From assembly GCF_031679605.1 (NCBI RefSeq), contig NZ_CP117522.1, positions 1,240,001 to 1,304,000 on the forward strand: a stretch of DNA of 64,000 nucleotides, given 5' to 3'. Below the pieces are notes generated by a model. The model was not told the origin of the DNA. It did no database searches and was given only the letters and a program-made list of their open reading frames with translations. The stretch's first letter is position 1. Every line of letters begins with the position of its first letter. Positions 17,942 to 26,279 of the stretch are shown piece after piece. Source of the stretch: Streptomyces luomodiensis. GTDB lineage: Bacteria; Actinomycetota; Actinomycetes; Streptomycetales; Streptomycetaceae. The position numbers and the translations under genes are program-made.

Positions 17942-18796
17942 ATGGCGCGTCCCGTCACCGTCGGACTGGACGGTTCCCCCGAGAGTATGGCCGCCGCCGG
18001 CTGGGCGGCCCACGAAGCCCGTTCGCGCGGGGCGCCGCTGCGGCTGGTGAACGCCTGGCCGGGGCCCGACCAGATGGAGCTGACCCCGGGCCGGGAGGCG
18101 GCCTGGCACTACTGGGCCGAGCGCGCCCTGCGTTCGGCGCGCGCCGAGCTGGACGCCGACCACCCGGAGCTGGCGATCCTCACCGACCAGATCCCCGGCT
18201 GGCCCGCGCCCGTTCTGCTGGCCGAGGCGGAGCGGGCCCAGCTGCTGGTGGTGGGGTCCCGCTCGATCGGCGCGGTCGCCGGCTTCTTCCTCGGCTCCGT
18301 CGGCCTGGAGCTCGCCGCTCGTGCGGTGACCCCCGTGGTCCTGGTGCGGTCGGACGGGCACGAGGCACGGGACGGCGATGTGGTGGTCGGGGTGGAGCCG
18401 GGCGAGCCGGGCGAGGACATCCTGGAGTTCGCCTTCGACGCCGCCGCCCGGCGCGGCGGTGTGCTGCGGGCCGTGTACGCCAGCCGGGTCCCCGCCATCC
18501 GGGGCGACGCCCCCTGGGTGGTGGACGTGGGGCTGAACGATGCGCGCAAGGAGGCGGAGCACGCGCTGAACGAGGTGCTGGCGCCGTGGCGGAATACGTT
18601 CCCCGAGGTGCGGATCTTCGAGGAGATCGCCTCGGACAGCCCGGCCCGGCGGCTGGTGGGCGCGGCGGCGGGGACGGCGCTGATGGTCGTGGGCCGCGGT
18701 CCGCGCCATGTGGGGTTCGGCCCCCGGCTGGGGCCGGTCACCCAGGCGGTGGCACACCACGCCGCCTGCCCGGTGGCGGTGGTGCCCCAGCGATGA
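17942..18796 (+). CDS. Universal stress protein, tandem UspA domains
   Basis: A 284-residue two-domain USP: PVTVGLDGSPESMAAAGWAA ... VVGSRSIGAVAGFFLGSVGL, then VVVGVEPGEPGEDILEFAFD ... VAHHAACPVAVVPQ. ATG 17942 is preceded by GAAGGAGGCAGCG, a good ribosome site, and the UspA domain begins four codons later. An in-frame ATG at 17603 would add >110 low-complexity residues and is rejected. It is followed by a dehydrogenase and another USP on the same strand. Confidence 0.9.
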   Translation: MARPVTVGLDGSPESMAAAGWAAHEARSRGAPLRLVNAWPGPDQMELTPGREAAWHYWAERALRSARAELDADHPELAILTDQIPGWPAPVLLAEAERAQLLVVGSRSIGAVAGFFLGSVGLELAARAVTPVVLVRSDGHEARDGDVVVGVEPGEPGEDILEFAFDAAARRGGVLRAVYASRVPAIRGDAPWVVDVGLNDARKEAEHALNEVLAPWRNTFPEVRIFEEIASDSPARRLVGAAAGTALMVVGRGPRHVGFGPRLGPVTQAVAHHAACPVAVVPQR

Positions 18797-18880
18797 CACC
18801 TCGGAGCGCACGGCGGCGGACGAACGGCAACGAACAGCGACGGCGAACAGCGACGTACAGCGAAGGCAACCGGAGGAGCC

Positions 18881-19948
18881 ATGAAAGCACTCGTCTTCCA
18901 CGGGCCGGAGCAGTGCGCCTGGCAGGAAGTGCCCGACCCCGAACTCCAGGCCCCCACCGACGCGATCGTACGGATCGGCACCGTGACCGTCTGCGGCACC
19001 GATCTGCACATCCTCCGCGGCGAACTGCCGGAGGTGAGCCCCGGCAGGGTGCTCGGCCATGAGGGGGTCGGCGAGGTGGTCGAGACCGGCGCCGACGTCC
19101 GCGGGATCCGCCCCGGCGAGCGGGTGCTCATCTCGTGCGTGTCGGCCTGCGGCCACTGCCGCTTCTGCCGGGAGCGCGCCTACGGGCAGTGCCACGGCGG
19201 CGGGGGCTGGATCCTGGGGCGTACGGTCGACGGCACGCAGGCCGAGTACGTCCGGGTGCCGTTCGCCGATCTGTCCACGCATCCGCTGACGGGCGCGGCC
19301 GAGCGCCCTGACGCCGTGCTGCTGTCGGATGTCTTCCCCACCGCCTACGAGGTGGGCGTCCTCAACGGCCGGGTGGAGCCGGGCGATACGGTCGTGGTGG
19401 TGGGCGCCGGGCCGGTCGGGCTGGCCTCGATCGCCACCGCGCAGTTCTTCTCCCCCGGCCGGATCATCGCCGTCGATCCGGTCCCGGCCCGGCTGGACGC
19501 CGCCAAGCGGATCGGCGCCGACGCGGTGGCGGATTCCGCCGAGGGCCCGGAGCGGCTGGTGGACGACCTCACCGAGGGGCTCGGGGCCGATGTGGTGATC
19601 GAGGCCGTGGGGAGTCCGCGGAGCTTCGAGAGCTGCACCCGTATGGTGCGGCCGGGCGGCAGGATCGCCAACGTCGGGGTGCACTCCCGGCCCGCGACGC
19701 TCCACCTCGAAAAGCTGTGGTCCCAGAACGTGACGATCACCACCGGGCTGGTCGACACCTACTCCACCGCCACCCTGCTCGCCCAGCTGGCCGCCGGGCG
19801 GCTGCCCGCCGCCACGCTGATCACCCATCTCCTGGAGCTGGACCAGATGGAGGAGGCGTACGACGTCTTCGCCCGCGCGACCGACACCGGCGCGATCAAG
19901 ATCGCGCTGGGCGAGGCGGCCCGACCGCTGGTGGCGCGGGAGCGGTGA
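18881..19948 (+). CDS. Zinc-dependent medium-chain alcohol dehydrogenase
   Basis: A 355-residue MDR enzyme. VCGTDLHILRGELPEV and GRVLGHEGVGEV carry catalytic zinc ligands; CGHCRFCRERAYGQC is the four-cysteine structural zinc loop; VVVGAGPVGLASIATAQFF binds NAD(P). It is about 25-35% like the dehydrogenase at 6421-7566 by eye and belongs to a different branch (closer to threonine dehydrogenase-like/Zn-ADH). The substrate is unknown. The start follows CGGAGGAGCC. It is placed between two USP genes; its stop sits 17 bases before the next USP start. Confidence 0.87.
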   Translation: MKALVFHGPEQCAWQEVPDPELQAPTDAIVRIGTVTVCGTDLHILRGELPEVSPGRVLGHEGVGEVVETGADVRGIRPGERVLISCVSACGHCRFCRERAYGQCHGGGGWILGRTVDGTQAEYVRVPFADLSTHPLTGAAERPDAVLLSDVFPTAYEVGVLNGRVEPGDTVVVVGAGPVGLASIATAQFFSPGRIIAVDPVPARLDAAKRIGADAVADSAEGPERLVDDLTEGLGADVVIEAVGSPRSFESCTRMVRPGGRIANVGVHSRPATLHLEKLWSQNVTITTGLVDTYSTATLLAQLAAGRLPAATLITHLLELDQMEEAYDVFARATDTGAIKIALGEAARPLVARER

Positions 19949-19965
19949 GCGCGGAGGCGATGCGC

Positions 19966-20799
19966 ATGGGAACGCCCATCACCGTCGGCGTCGACGGTTT
20001 CCCCGAGAGCCCGCGGGCCGCGCACTGGGCGGCGCGCGAGGCGCTGCTGCGCGATCTGCGGCTGCGTCTGGTGCACGCCTGGAGCCTGCTGTCACCCGCG
20101 GCCCCGGCCTTCTCCCCCGAGGAGGACCGCAACTACTGGGCGCAGCGCCTGCTGACCGACCTGGTGGGCGAGTTGCGCGACGCCCATCCGGGGCTGCGGG
20201 TCACGGCCGAGCTGGTGCCGCGGGAGCCCGTGCCGGCGCTGCTGGCCGCGGCCCGGGACGCGGAGATGCTGGTGCTCGGATCGCGCGGGCGCGGCACACC
20301 CGGCGGCTTCCTCCTCGGTTCGACCGGCCGTCACCTCCTGGCGTACGGGGAACGGCCGGTGGTCATGGTGCACGCCGACGACAGCCCGCTGACCGCCGAT
20401 GTGACCGTCGGGGTGTCCCTGCGGCGACCGGACGAGGCGGCGCTGCGGTTCGCCTTCGACGCGGCGGCGCGGCGCGGCGGTGTGCTGCGCGCAGTGCACG
20501 CGGACGCCGACGCGGCGGCGGCCGAGGAATCAGGACCGGCGGACGCGGCAGGGGGGCCGACGGACGCGCTCGACGCGGCGCTGCGCCCCTGGCGGGAGAA
20601 GTACCCGGGGGTTCCGGTGGCGGAGGTGCTGGTCCCGGAGCGCCCGCCGCCCGGTGTGGTGCACGCCGCACGGGGCTCGGGACTGCTGGTGCTGGGCCGC
20701 GAGGAGAGGGAGCCGGGCCCCGTCCCGTATCTGGGCTCGGTGATCCACGCGGCGGTGCACCACGCCCCGTGCCCGGTGGCGGTCGTGCCGTGCGGCTGA
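19966..20799 (+). CDS. Universal stress protein, tandem UspA domains
   Basis: A 277-residue two-domain USP: PITVGVDGFPESPRAAHWAA ... VLGSRGRGTPGGFLLGSTGR, then VTVGVSLRRPDEAALRFAFD ... VHHAPCPVAVVPCG. A GTG at 19945 overlaps the dehydrogenase stop. ATG 19966 is preferred because GGAGG (19952-19956) stands 9 bases before it and the UspA strand begins immediately after. The second domain has a degenerate nucleotide-binding loop. Confidence 0.88.
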   Translation: MGTPITVGVDGFPESPRAAHWAAREALLRDLRLRLVHAWSLLSPAAPAFSPEEDRNYWAQRLLTDLVGELRDAHPGLRVTAELVPREPVPALLAAARDAEMLVLGSRGRGTPGGFLLGSTGRHLLAYGERPVVMVHADDSPLTADVTVGVSLRRPDEAALRFAFDAAARRGGVLRAVHADADAAAAEESGPADAAGGPTDALDAALRPWREKYPGVPVAEVLVPERPPPGVVHAARGSGLLVLGREEREPGPVPYLGSVIHAAVHHAPCPVAVVPCG

Positions 20800-20890
20800 C
20801 GTCCGAAGGGAGCTGAATGTCCCAAGGCCCGAAGGGAGCCGACGTCCAAAGGTCCGAAGGGAGCCGACGTCCAAGGGAAGCCGATGTTCG
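20799..20890 (+). repeat. Short tandem repeat (25-bp unit) before pncB
   Basis: The unit aaggtccgaagggagccgac plus gtcca occurs nearly identically at 20824-20848 and 20849-20873, with degraded copies on both sides. It lies between the USP stop and the pncB ribosome site. An in-frame ATG at 20817 would translate the repeat, so it was not used as the pncB start. Confidence 0.6.
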
Positions 20891-20909
20891 CAGGGAGGCG
20901 AGAGCGACG

Positions 20910-22292
20910 ATGTCGGAGGCGATGACCACCGACCTCTACGAGGTCACGATGGCCCTGTCGTACCTGCGCGAGGGCATGACCGCCCCGGCCACCTTCGACC
21001 TCTACGCCCGCCGGCTGCCGCCCGAGCGGGGCTTCCTGGTCGCCGCGGGCCTGGAGCCCGCGCTGGAGTACCTGTCCGGCTTCCGCGTGGAACCGGAGGA
21101 CGTGGCGGCGTTCGCCGCGGCGATGCACCGTCCGTACGAGGACCTGGAACCCTTGCTGGGGCTCGGTTTCGACGGCGAGGTGCGCGCGGTGCCCGAGGGG
21201 CGGATCGTGCTCGCCGGGGAGCCGCTGCTGGAGCTGACCGCGCCGCTGCCGCAGGCCCAGCTGGTCGAGACGTATCTGCTGGGGCAGCTGAGCCATCAGA
21301 CCACGATCGCCTCCAAGGCCGCCCGGTGTGTGCTCGCGGCGCGCGGGCGCCCGGTGGTGGACTTCTCGCTGCGCCGCACCCACGGCCCCGGGGCCGGGAT
21401 GCAGTCGGCGCGGCTGGGCGCGATGGCCGGGTTCACGGCGACCAGCAATGTCGCGGCGGCCCACGCCTACGGGATCGCCGCCACCGGGACGATGGCGCAT
21501 TCGTACATCGAGGCGTTCCCGGACGAGGAGACCGCGTTCCGCGCGTTCGCCCGGACCCATCCCGGCCCGGTCACCTTCCTGGTGGACACCTACGACACGG
21601 CGACAGGAGTGGCCACCGCGGCGCGGGTGCTGCGCGAGCTGGCTCCCGGCCCCGGCAGCGCGATCCGCCTGGACAGCGGCGACCTGGGCGAGCAGGCGGT
21701 ACGGGCGCGGGAGATCCTCGACGCGGCGGGGCTGCCCGAAGTGCGGATCGTGGCGAGCGGCGGGCTCGACGAGTACGCCGTGGCGGAGCTGATCGACTCG
21801 CAGGCGCCGATCGACGTCTTCGCCGTGGGCACCAGGGTCGGGGTGTCGGCCGACGCCGCCTACCTCGACACCGCGTACAAGCTGGTCGTCTACGACGCGG
21901 AACCGGTGATGAAACTGTCCTCGGCCAAGGCCACGGCCCCCGGTACCAAACAGGTGTGGCGCCGCCCCGGCTACGCCGATGTGATCGGCGAGCGGGACGA
22001 ACTCCCGCCCCACGGCGGGGCGCCGCTGCTGGAGACCGTGATGCGGGAGGGCCGGCGGACCGGAGCGCCCGACACCCTCGACCACGCGCGGCGGCGGTTC
22101 GACGCCGACCTCGCGGGGCTGCCGCCGCAGGCCCGGCGGATCCACCATCCGGTCCCGCCCCGGCCGGCCACCTCCGCCCGGCTGGCCCGGCTCGCGGGAC
22201 AGGTGCGGCACCGGCTCGAGCACCGCATCGAGCACCGGATCGAGCACCGGCCGGCGGCCGGCGGCGAGGCCGGCGGACAACAGGCAGCGTGA
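20910..22292 (+). CDS. pncB: Nicotinate phosphoribosyltransferase
   Basis: A 460-residue enzyme that makes nicotinate mononucleotide from nicotinate and PRPP for NAD salvage. Visible motifs: TTDLYEVTMALSYL at the N-terminus, DFSLRRTHGPGAGMQSARLG, GTMAHSYIEAF, AIRLDSGDLGEQA and DVFAVGTRVGVS. Mycobacterium tuberculosis keeps a second copy (PncB2) under DosR control, so its place in this island is meaningful. The C-terminus carries a short repeat (LEHRIEHRIEHRPA). ATG 20910 follows GGGAGG. The CBS-BON gene 14 bases downstream is probably co-transcribed. Confidence 0.93.
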   Translation: MSEAMTTDLYEVTMALSYLREGMTAPATFDLYARRLPPERGFLVAAGLEPALEYLSGFRVEPEDVAAFAAAMHRPYEDLEPLLGLGFDGEVRAVPEGRIVLAGEPLLELTAPLPQAQLVETYLLGQLSHQTTIASKAARCVLAARGRPVVDFSLRRTHGPGAGMQSARLGAMAGFTATSNVAAAHAYGIAATGTMAHSYIEAFPDEETAFRAFARTHPGPVTFLVDTYDTATGVATAARVLRELAPGPGSAIRLDSGDLGEQAVRAREILDAAGLPEVRIVASGGLDEYAVAELIDSQAPIDVFAVGTRVGVSADAAYLDTAYKLVVYDAEPVMKLSSAKATAPGTKQVWRRPGYADVIGERDELPPHGGAPLLETVMREGRRTGAPDTLDHARRRFDADLAGLPPQARRIHHPVPPRPATSARLARLAGQVRHRLEHRIEHRIEHRPAAGGEAGGQQAA

Positions 22293-22306
22293 CCAAGGAG
22301 GATGCC

Positions 22307-22972
22307 GTGCCCCGGAGTGCGCACATCGTGAGCGATGTGATGACCCATACCGTCGTCGCCGTCGGCCGCGAAGCGCCGTTCAAGGAGATCGTCAGAACGC
22401 TGGAGCAGTGGCGGGTGAGCGCCCTGCCGGTGCTGGAGGGCGAGGGCCGGGTCATCGGCGTGGTCTCCGAGGCCGATCTGCTGCCCAAGGAGGAGTTCCG
22501 CGACAGCGACCCGTCCCGGGTGGAGCGGCTGCGCGATCTCCCGGGCGTCGCCAAGGCGGGCGCGGTGACGGCCGACGAGCTGATGACGGCCCCCGCCGTC
22601 ACCGTGCACGCGAGCGCGACCCTCGCCGAGGCCGCACGGATCATGACCCATCAGCGGGTCAAGCGGCTCCCGGTGGTGGACGAGGAAGGCCGTCTCGAGG
22701 GCATCGTCAGCCGCGCCGACCTGCTGAAGGTGTTTCTGCGGCCGGACGAGGACATCGAGGAGGAGGTGCGCCACGAGGTGGTGGCCCACCTCTTCCCGGC
22801 CACGGGGGAAACCGTCCGGGTGAGCGTGAACGAGGGCGTGGTCACGCTCACCGGACGGGTAAGGGAAGCCGTCCTCATCCCGGCGGCGGCCCGCCTCATC
22901 CGGGCGATCGAGGGCGTGGTGGACTTCGACAACCAGCTCACGGCCGCGCCCCCGACGACCCGGCGGCACTAA
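22307..22972 (+). CDS. CBS-BON domain protein
   Basis: A 221-residue protein with a CBS pair (VMTHTVVAVGREAPFKEIVR ... VIGVVSEADLL and ELMTAPAVTVHASATLAEAA ... LEGIVSRADLLKVFL) and a C-terminal BON domain (VRVSVNEGVVTLTGRVREAV). It is similar in architecture to the gene at 15301 but with a longer insert between the CBS motifs. GTG 22307 is preferred because AAGGAGGA precedes it; GTG 22289, overlapping the pncB stop, is an alternative. Probably an adenylate-sensing regulatory protein; the target is unknown. Confidence 0.88.
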   Translation: MPRSAHIVSDVMTHTVVAVGREAPFKEIVRTLEQWRVSALPVLEGEGRVIGVVSEADLLPKEEFRDSDPSRVERLRDLPGVAKAGAVTADELMTAPAVTVHASATLAEAARIMTHQRVKRLPVVDEEGRLEGIVSRADLLKVFLRPDEDIEEEVRHEVVAHLFPATGETVRVSVNEGVVTLTGRVREAVLIPAAARLIRAIEGVVDFDNQLTAAPPTTRRH

Positions 22973-23009
22973 GGTCTGCCGATCTCCGTGAGCCCGCCCC
23001 CAACTGGGG

Positions 23010-23235
23010 GCGCCCAGGTGCCCAGGGCTCCTGGGCCAGGCCCTCGACCGGTCCCCGGCGGCGAGGCGGGCGATCCGCGCGCGGTGCCGCTGCCACTCCC
23101 GGATCTCCGCCCGTAGCCGCTGGTCGACATGCGCGACTGCCGCGGCGAACTCCTCCTCGTCGGCCTGTAGCAGCTCCCGCACACGCGCCGGCGGGACCCC
23201 GGCCTCGGCGAGGGGGCCGGACCCCCATGCGCGGT
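23010..23235 (-). pseudogene. Remnant of a MerR-family regulator (C-terminal part only)
   Basis: One minus-strand frame reads LAEAGVPPARVRELLQADEE, then EFAAAVAHVDQRLRAEIREW, QRHRARIARLAAGD. This matches the effector-side helix of MerR-type regulators (GVPxARIRELL ... coiled coil ... LAAGD). The N-terminal winged helix (RYYE motif) is absent upstream and no start codon precedes it sensibly, so it looks like a decayed fragment lying between the CBS-BON gene and the Rv1733c-like gene. Boundaries are approximate. Confidence 0.5.
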
Positions 23236-23253
23236 GTCCCGCACGGCGGTGGG

Positions 23254-23835
23254 TCACCCCATGTGGCGGCTCCAGCGTGGGCCGACCTCGGCCCAGGCGC
23301 GTCCCCACTCCTGTGCGCGGGCGCGGTCCAGCCGCCAGCGCACCAGGCCGCGCCCGGCCAGCGACACCGCGCCCACGCCCGCCGCGGCCGATGTCCCGGC
23401 GAGCACCGCGCGGGTCGCGATCTGCTCGGGGGTGGGCGGCTGCTGGACCAGCCGGCCCCGTCCGTCGGTCCACACCTCGGCGGCCGTGCCCGCCCTGCTC
23501 CCCTCGTGGACCTTCGCCGCGCCGGTGTGGACGGCGCCGTCCGGGCCGGTCCAGCGGACGACCGCGCGCACCTGGCCGGTGGTGGACCCGTCGGCGGCGG
23601 GCTGGACGGCGGGCGCGTCCTCCTTCAGCACCGCGGGCACCCGGTGCCGGTCCGCCCGCTCCTGCCGCAGTGACGCGTCCACGGCGGTGCCCGCGGCCAC
23701 CCCGGCCGCCGGGCCGCCGACCGCCATCACCAGGCCGGTCACGAGCACGACCCACGCCTCGATCACGTCCGAGCGGCGTCTGAGCGGATTGCGCCGCCAC
23801 CGCCACATGCGCCGCCCCCGCACTTCCGTGCCCAT
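23254..23835 (-). CDS. Rv1733c-family membrane protein
   Basis: A 193-residue protein with the family's signature start [20 protein letters not shown], then a first membrane helix ([20 protein letters not shown]), an extracytoplasmic middle of ~100 residues, and a second hydrophobic segment ([20 protein letters not shown]). A conserved basic tail follows. Rv1733c is a DosR-regulated latency protein of M. tuberculosis with the same two-span layout; its function is unknown. ATG 23835 is chosen, 10 codons before the signature. It is divergent from the DevR-like gene, with a candidate box 57 bases upstream of this start. Confidence 0.85.
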   Translation of the reverse strand: MGTEVRGRRMWRWRRNPLRRRSDVIEAWVVLVTGLVMAVGGPAAGVAAGTAVDASLRQERADRHRVPAVLKEDAPAVQPAADGSTTGQVRAVVRWTGPDGAVHTGAAKVHEGSRAGTAAEVWTDGRGRLVQQPPTPEQIATRAVLAGTSAAAGVGAVSLAGRGLVRWRLDRARAQEWGRAWAEVGPRWSRHMG

Positions 23836-23891
23836 GCCGCGACCGTCGCACGAGCGGGGAGGGCGGGACGAGGGCCGGGCAGCCCTCTTGG

Positions 23892-23906
23892 GGGCCCGTT
23901 CGGCCC
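23892..23906 (+). promoter_or_regulatory. Candidate DevR/OsdR-type box between the Rv1733c-like gene and devR-like gene
   Basis: GGGCCCGTTCGGCCC shares 14 of 15 positions with GGGACCGTTCGGCCC. It sits 57 bases from the Rv1733c-like ATG and 75 bases from the response-regulator ATG, so one site could serve both divergent genes and give autoregulation. Confidence 0.55.
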
Positions 23907-23981
23907 TGGTACCGCCCTGACCTGCTGCGCCACGATTCCCACCGGGGGCCGGGCGGACGGCGGACGAACAGTGCGAGAGCC

Positions 23982-24686
23982 ATGACCGAGACACGAGGGA
24001 CACGGGCGGCACCGGCGACACCCATCAGGGTGTTCGTACTGGACGACCACGAGGTCGTCCGGCGCGGACTGCACGATCTGCTGGACGCCGAACCGGACAT
24101 CGAGGTGGTCGGCGACGCCGGGACCGTCGACCACGCGCTGGCCCGGGGCCCGGCGCTGCGCCCCGACGTGGCCATCCTGGACGTCCGGCTGCCGGACGGG
24201 GACGGCGTCACGGTCTGCCGTGAACTGCGCTCCCGCATGCCCCGTCTGGCCTGTCTGATGCTGACCTCGTTCGACGACGACGATGCGCTGCTGGACGCGA
24301 TCATGGCCGGGGCGGCGGGTTATGTGCTCAAGCAGATCAAGGGGTCGGACCTGGTCTCGGCGGTGCGCACGGTGGCCTCCGGCCAGTCGATGCTGGACCC
24401 GGCCACCACCGCCCGGCTGATGCGCACCCTGCGCGGTGACGCCACCCCGCCGGAGCCCAGGGACGAGGTGCTGGCCGGACTGTCCCCGCGCGAGCGGGAG
24501 ATCCTGGTGCTGATCGGTGACGGGCTCACCAACCGGGAGATCGGCAAGCGGCTCTTCCTGTCCGAGAAGACGGTCAAGAACCACATCTCCCGGCTGCTGG
24601 CCAAGCTCGGCGTGGAGCGCCGTATCCAGGCGGCGGTGCTGGCGACCCACTCGGCCCCGCACCCGGCCGACGACCATCCCGGATGA
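23982..24686 (+). CDS. DevR/DosR-like (OsdR-type) NarL-family response regulator
   Basis: A 234-residue response regulator. The receiver domain spans about residues 15-130: [20 protein letters not shown], phospho-acceptor Asp67 in [20 protein letters not shown], and Lys in YVLKQIKG. The LuxR/NarL helix-turn-helix lies at about 160-225: [40 protein letters not shown]. It aligns almost throughout with DevR of M. tuberculosis, including EKTVKN and LAKLG.ERR.QAAV. It has a 13-residue N-terminal extension. It most likely activates the USP, CBS and nitroreductase genes around it, via the GGGACC-type boxes. Confidence 0.93.
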   Translation: MTETRGTRAAPATPIRVFVLDDHEVVRRGLHDLLDAEPDIEVVGDAGTVDHALARGPALRPDVAILDVRLPDGDGVTVCRELRSRMPRLACLMLTSFDDDDALLDAIMAGAAGYVLKQIKGSDLVSAVRTVASGQSMLDPATTARLMRTLRGDATPPEPRDEVLAGLSPREREILVLIGDGLTNREIGKRLFLSEKTVKNHISRLLAKLGVERRIQAAVLATHSAPHPADDHPG

Positions 24687-24694
24687 CCCGGCCC

Positions 24695-24709
24695 GGGACC
24701 GTACGACCC
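24695..24709 (+). promoter_or_regulatory. Candidate DevR/OsdR-type box before the nitroreductase gene
   Basis: GGGACCGTACGACCC matches the candidate element at 13 of 15 positions. It starts 9 bases after the response-regulator stop and ends 94 bases before the nitroreductase ATG, suggesting that the nitroreductase has its own regulated promoter. Confidence 0.45.
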
Positions 24710-24770
24710 GTACGACCTGTTCAACCCGTCCGTACGACCTGTTCGACCCGTTCGACCCGTTCGACCCGTA
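24700..24770 (+). repeat. Tandem ~10-base repeats (GTACGACC/TTCGACCC)
   Basis: The stretch between the two genes consists of variants of cgacccgt, cgacctgttc and cgacccgttc in tandem, including three consecutive gttcgaccc units around 24745-24768. It lies in the leader of the nitroreductase gene. No role is evident. Confidence 0.6.
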
Positions 24771-24803
24771 CCGCCAACGGCCCACCCGCGAGGAGGGGAC
24801 CCC

Positions 24804-25853
24804 ATGCAGCCCGCAGCGCTCGACGCGGCGATCCTGGAAAAGCTCATCTCCGCGGCCGTGGCCGCTCCCTCGATGCACAACACCCAACCGTGGCGCTACC
24901 GGCTGAACCCCGACACCGTCACCCTGGAGGTCCGGGCCGCCCCGGAGCGGGGGCTGCGGTTCACCGACCCCATGGGGCGGGGCCTGAGCGTCTCCGCCGG
25001 GGCCGCCGTGTTCAATCTGCGGGTCGCCGTGGCCCACTTCGGCTGGGACCCGGTGGTCCGGCTGCTGCCGTGCCGCTCGCAGCCCGATCTGCTGGCCACG
25101 GTGCGCCTGGCCGCCTCTCCTCGTGATGGGGCCGGACGCCACGACGACCCGCACCAGGACCTGTACGACGTCATCTGGCGGCGGCACAGCAGCCGCTCCC
25201 CCTTCTCCGGACGCCGGCTGCCGCCACGGGTGCTGGGCGAGCTGGCGGAGGCGGCGCGGGCAGGCGGCACCACGCTCCGGGTGGCGGACCCCGAGGAGAC
25301 CGCGCGGCTTTTGCGGCTGACCATGGAGGCGGAGCGGCGCGCCCACGAGGACCCGCGCCGGCTCGCCGAGAGCCGCGACTGGGTCCGCGACACCGGACCG
25401 TACGGAATCCCCCCGGCCGCCCTCGGCCCACGGGATGCCACCGGGCGGCTGCCGATGCGCGACTACCTCGGCTATCCGGGCGCGGGGCCGGACGGCCACT
25501 GGGACAGCCACCAGGACGGCCGTCCGCCCGCCGCGGTCTTCGAGAGCCGCCCGATCATCGCGGTGCTGACCACCGACCAGGACCGGCGCACCGACTGGCT
25601 GCGGGCCGGACAGGCGCTGGAACACGTGCTGCTGCTGGCCACCTCGCACACGGTCCGGGCATCCCTGCTGCACCAGGCGCTGGAGTGGTCCGATCTGCGG
25701 TGGTCGCTGAGCGACGGCCACCGGACGCCCGGCCATGTGCAGATGCTGATCCGGCTGGGTTACGGACCGTCCGGAGCAGCCACGCCTCGTACGGGGGCGG
25801 CCGATGTGCTCGAGGGAGAGACTCCGACGCGGGCCGACGACCGGGTCGGCTGA
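24804..25853 (+). CDS. Acg-type nitroreductase-family protein
   Basis: A 349-residue protein of the nitroreductase fold, Acg subgroup: AAVAAPSMHNTQPWRYRL at residues 14-31 (FMN phosphate contacts), RHSSRSPFSGR, and a C-terminal RLGYGPSG. It is about twice the length of a standard nitroreductase subunit because it is an internal fusion of two half-domains, as in Acg (Rv2032) and Rv3131 of the DosR regulon. Those bind FMN but lack normal nitroreductase activity and may store flavin. The start follows GAGGAGGGGACCCC. Confidence 0.88.
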   Translation: MQPAALDAAILEKLISAAVAAPSMHNTQPWRYRLNPDTVTLEVRAAPERGLRFTDPMGRGLSVSAGAAVFNLRVAVAHFGWDPVVRLLPCRSQPDLLATVRLAASPRDGAGRHDDPHQDLYDVIWRRHSSRSPFSGRRLPPRVLGELAEAARAGGTTLRVADPEETARLLRLTMEAERRAHEDPRRLAESRDWVRDTGPYGIPPAALGPRDATGRLPMRDYLGYPGAGPDGHWDSHQDGRPPAAVFESRPIIAVLTTDQDRRTDWLRAGQALEHVLLLATSHTVRASLLHQALEWSDLRWSLSDGHRTPGHVQMLIRLGYGPSGAATPRTGAADVLEGETPTRADDRVG

Positions 25854-26279
25854 GGGACGGACACCAGCACGACCAGGCACGGAGCACTCTTGGGCAGCCG
25901 GGGAGCGCCAGGGTCGGCCGGGTGCTGCCGAAGCCTGCCGGGCCGGCCGGACGCGGCCGACTGCGACCCGTACGACCCACGCGGCCGAAAACACCCCCGG
26001 ACAGCCGGGAGCGTCAGGGTCGGCCGGAGTCGGCCGGGAGCGGACACGGCGGCGGGAGCGGCGGGCGGCCCGGAGTCGGCCGGGAGCGGCCGGAGTGGGC
26101 GGCGGGCGGCCGGAAACGGACACGGCGGCAGAACGGCAGACGGCCGGGGCGGCGAGGCGAGGAGGAGCGGGGCGGGGGCGGCCGCGCCCGTCCGCGGTGG
26201 GGCTCGTTGCGGCCCGCAGGCCACAGCGAGCCGCGGCGGGCGTGTCCTACCGCGCCGCCTGCGCGGCGGGCGGGCCCTG
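25854..26279. other. 426-base gap between convergent genes with GTCGGCCGG repeats
   Basis: No gene is supported. The stretch holds many copies of gtcggccgg and cggccggga, and a longer imperfect direct repeat (agccgggagcgycagggtcg followed by gccgg) near 25902 and 26000. A GC hairpin (CCGCGC...GCGCGG, near 26251-26270) next to the kinase stop may help terminate convergent transcription. Confidence 0.5.

Noticed and set aside
17426..19828. An 800-codon open frame on the minus strand
   Set aside because: It is antisense to two clear genes (USP and zinc dehydrogenase), has low-complexity Gly/Arg/Pro/His composition and no domain; high GC keeps such frames open.
20331..22280. A 649-residue minus-strand frame opposite pncB
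   Set aside because: Shadow of pncB and the USP gene; no family motif and biased composition.
23240..24021. A 255-residue version of the Rv1733c-like protein starting at 24021
   Set aside because: The extra 62 residues overlap the DevR start and the promoter box and lack the family's N-terminal signature, which begins near 23835.
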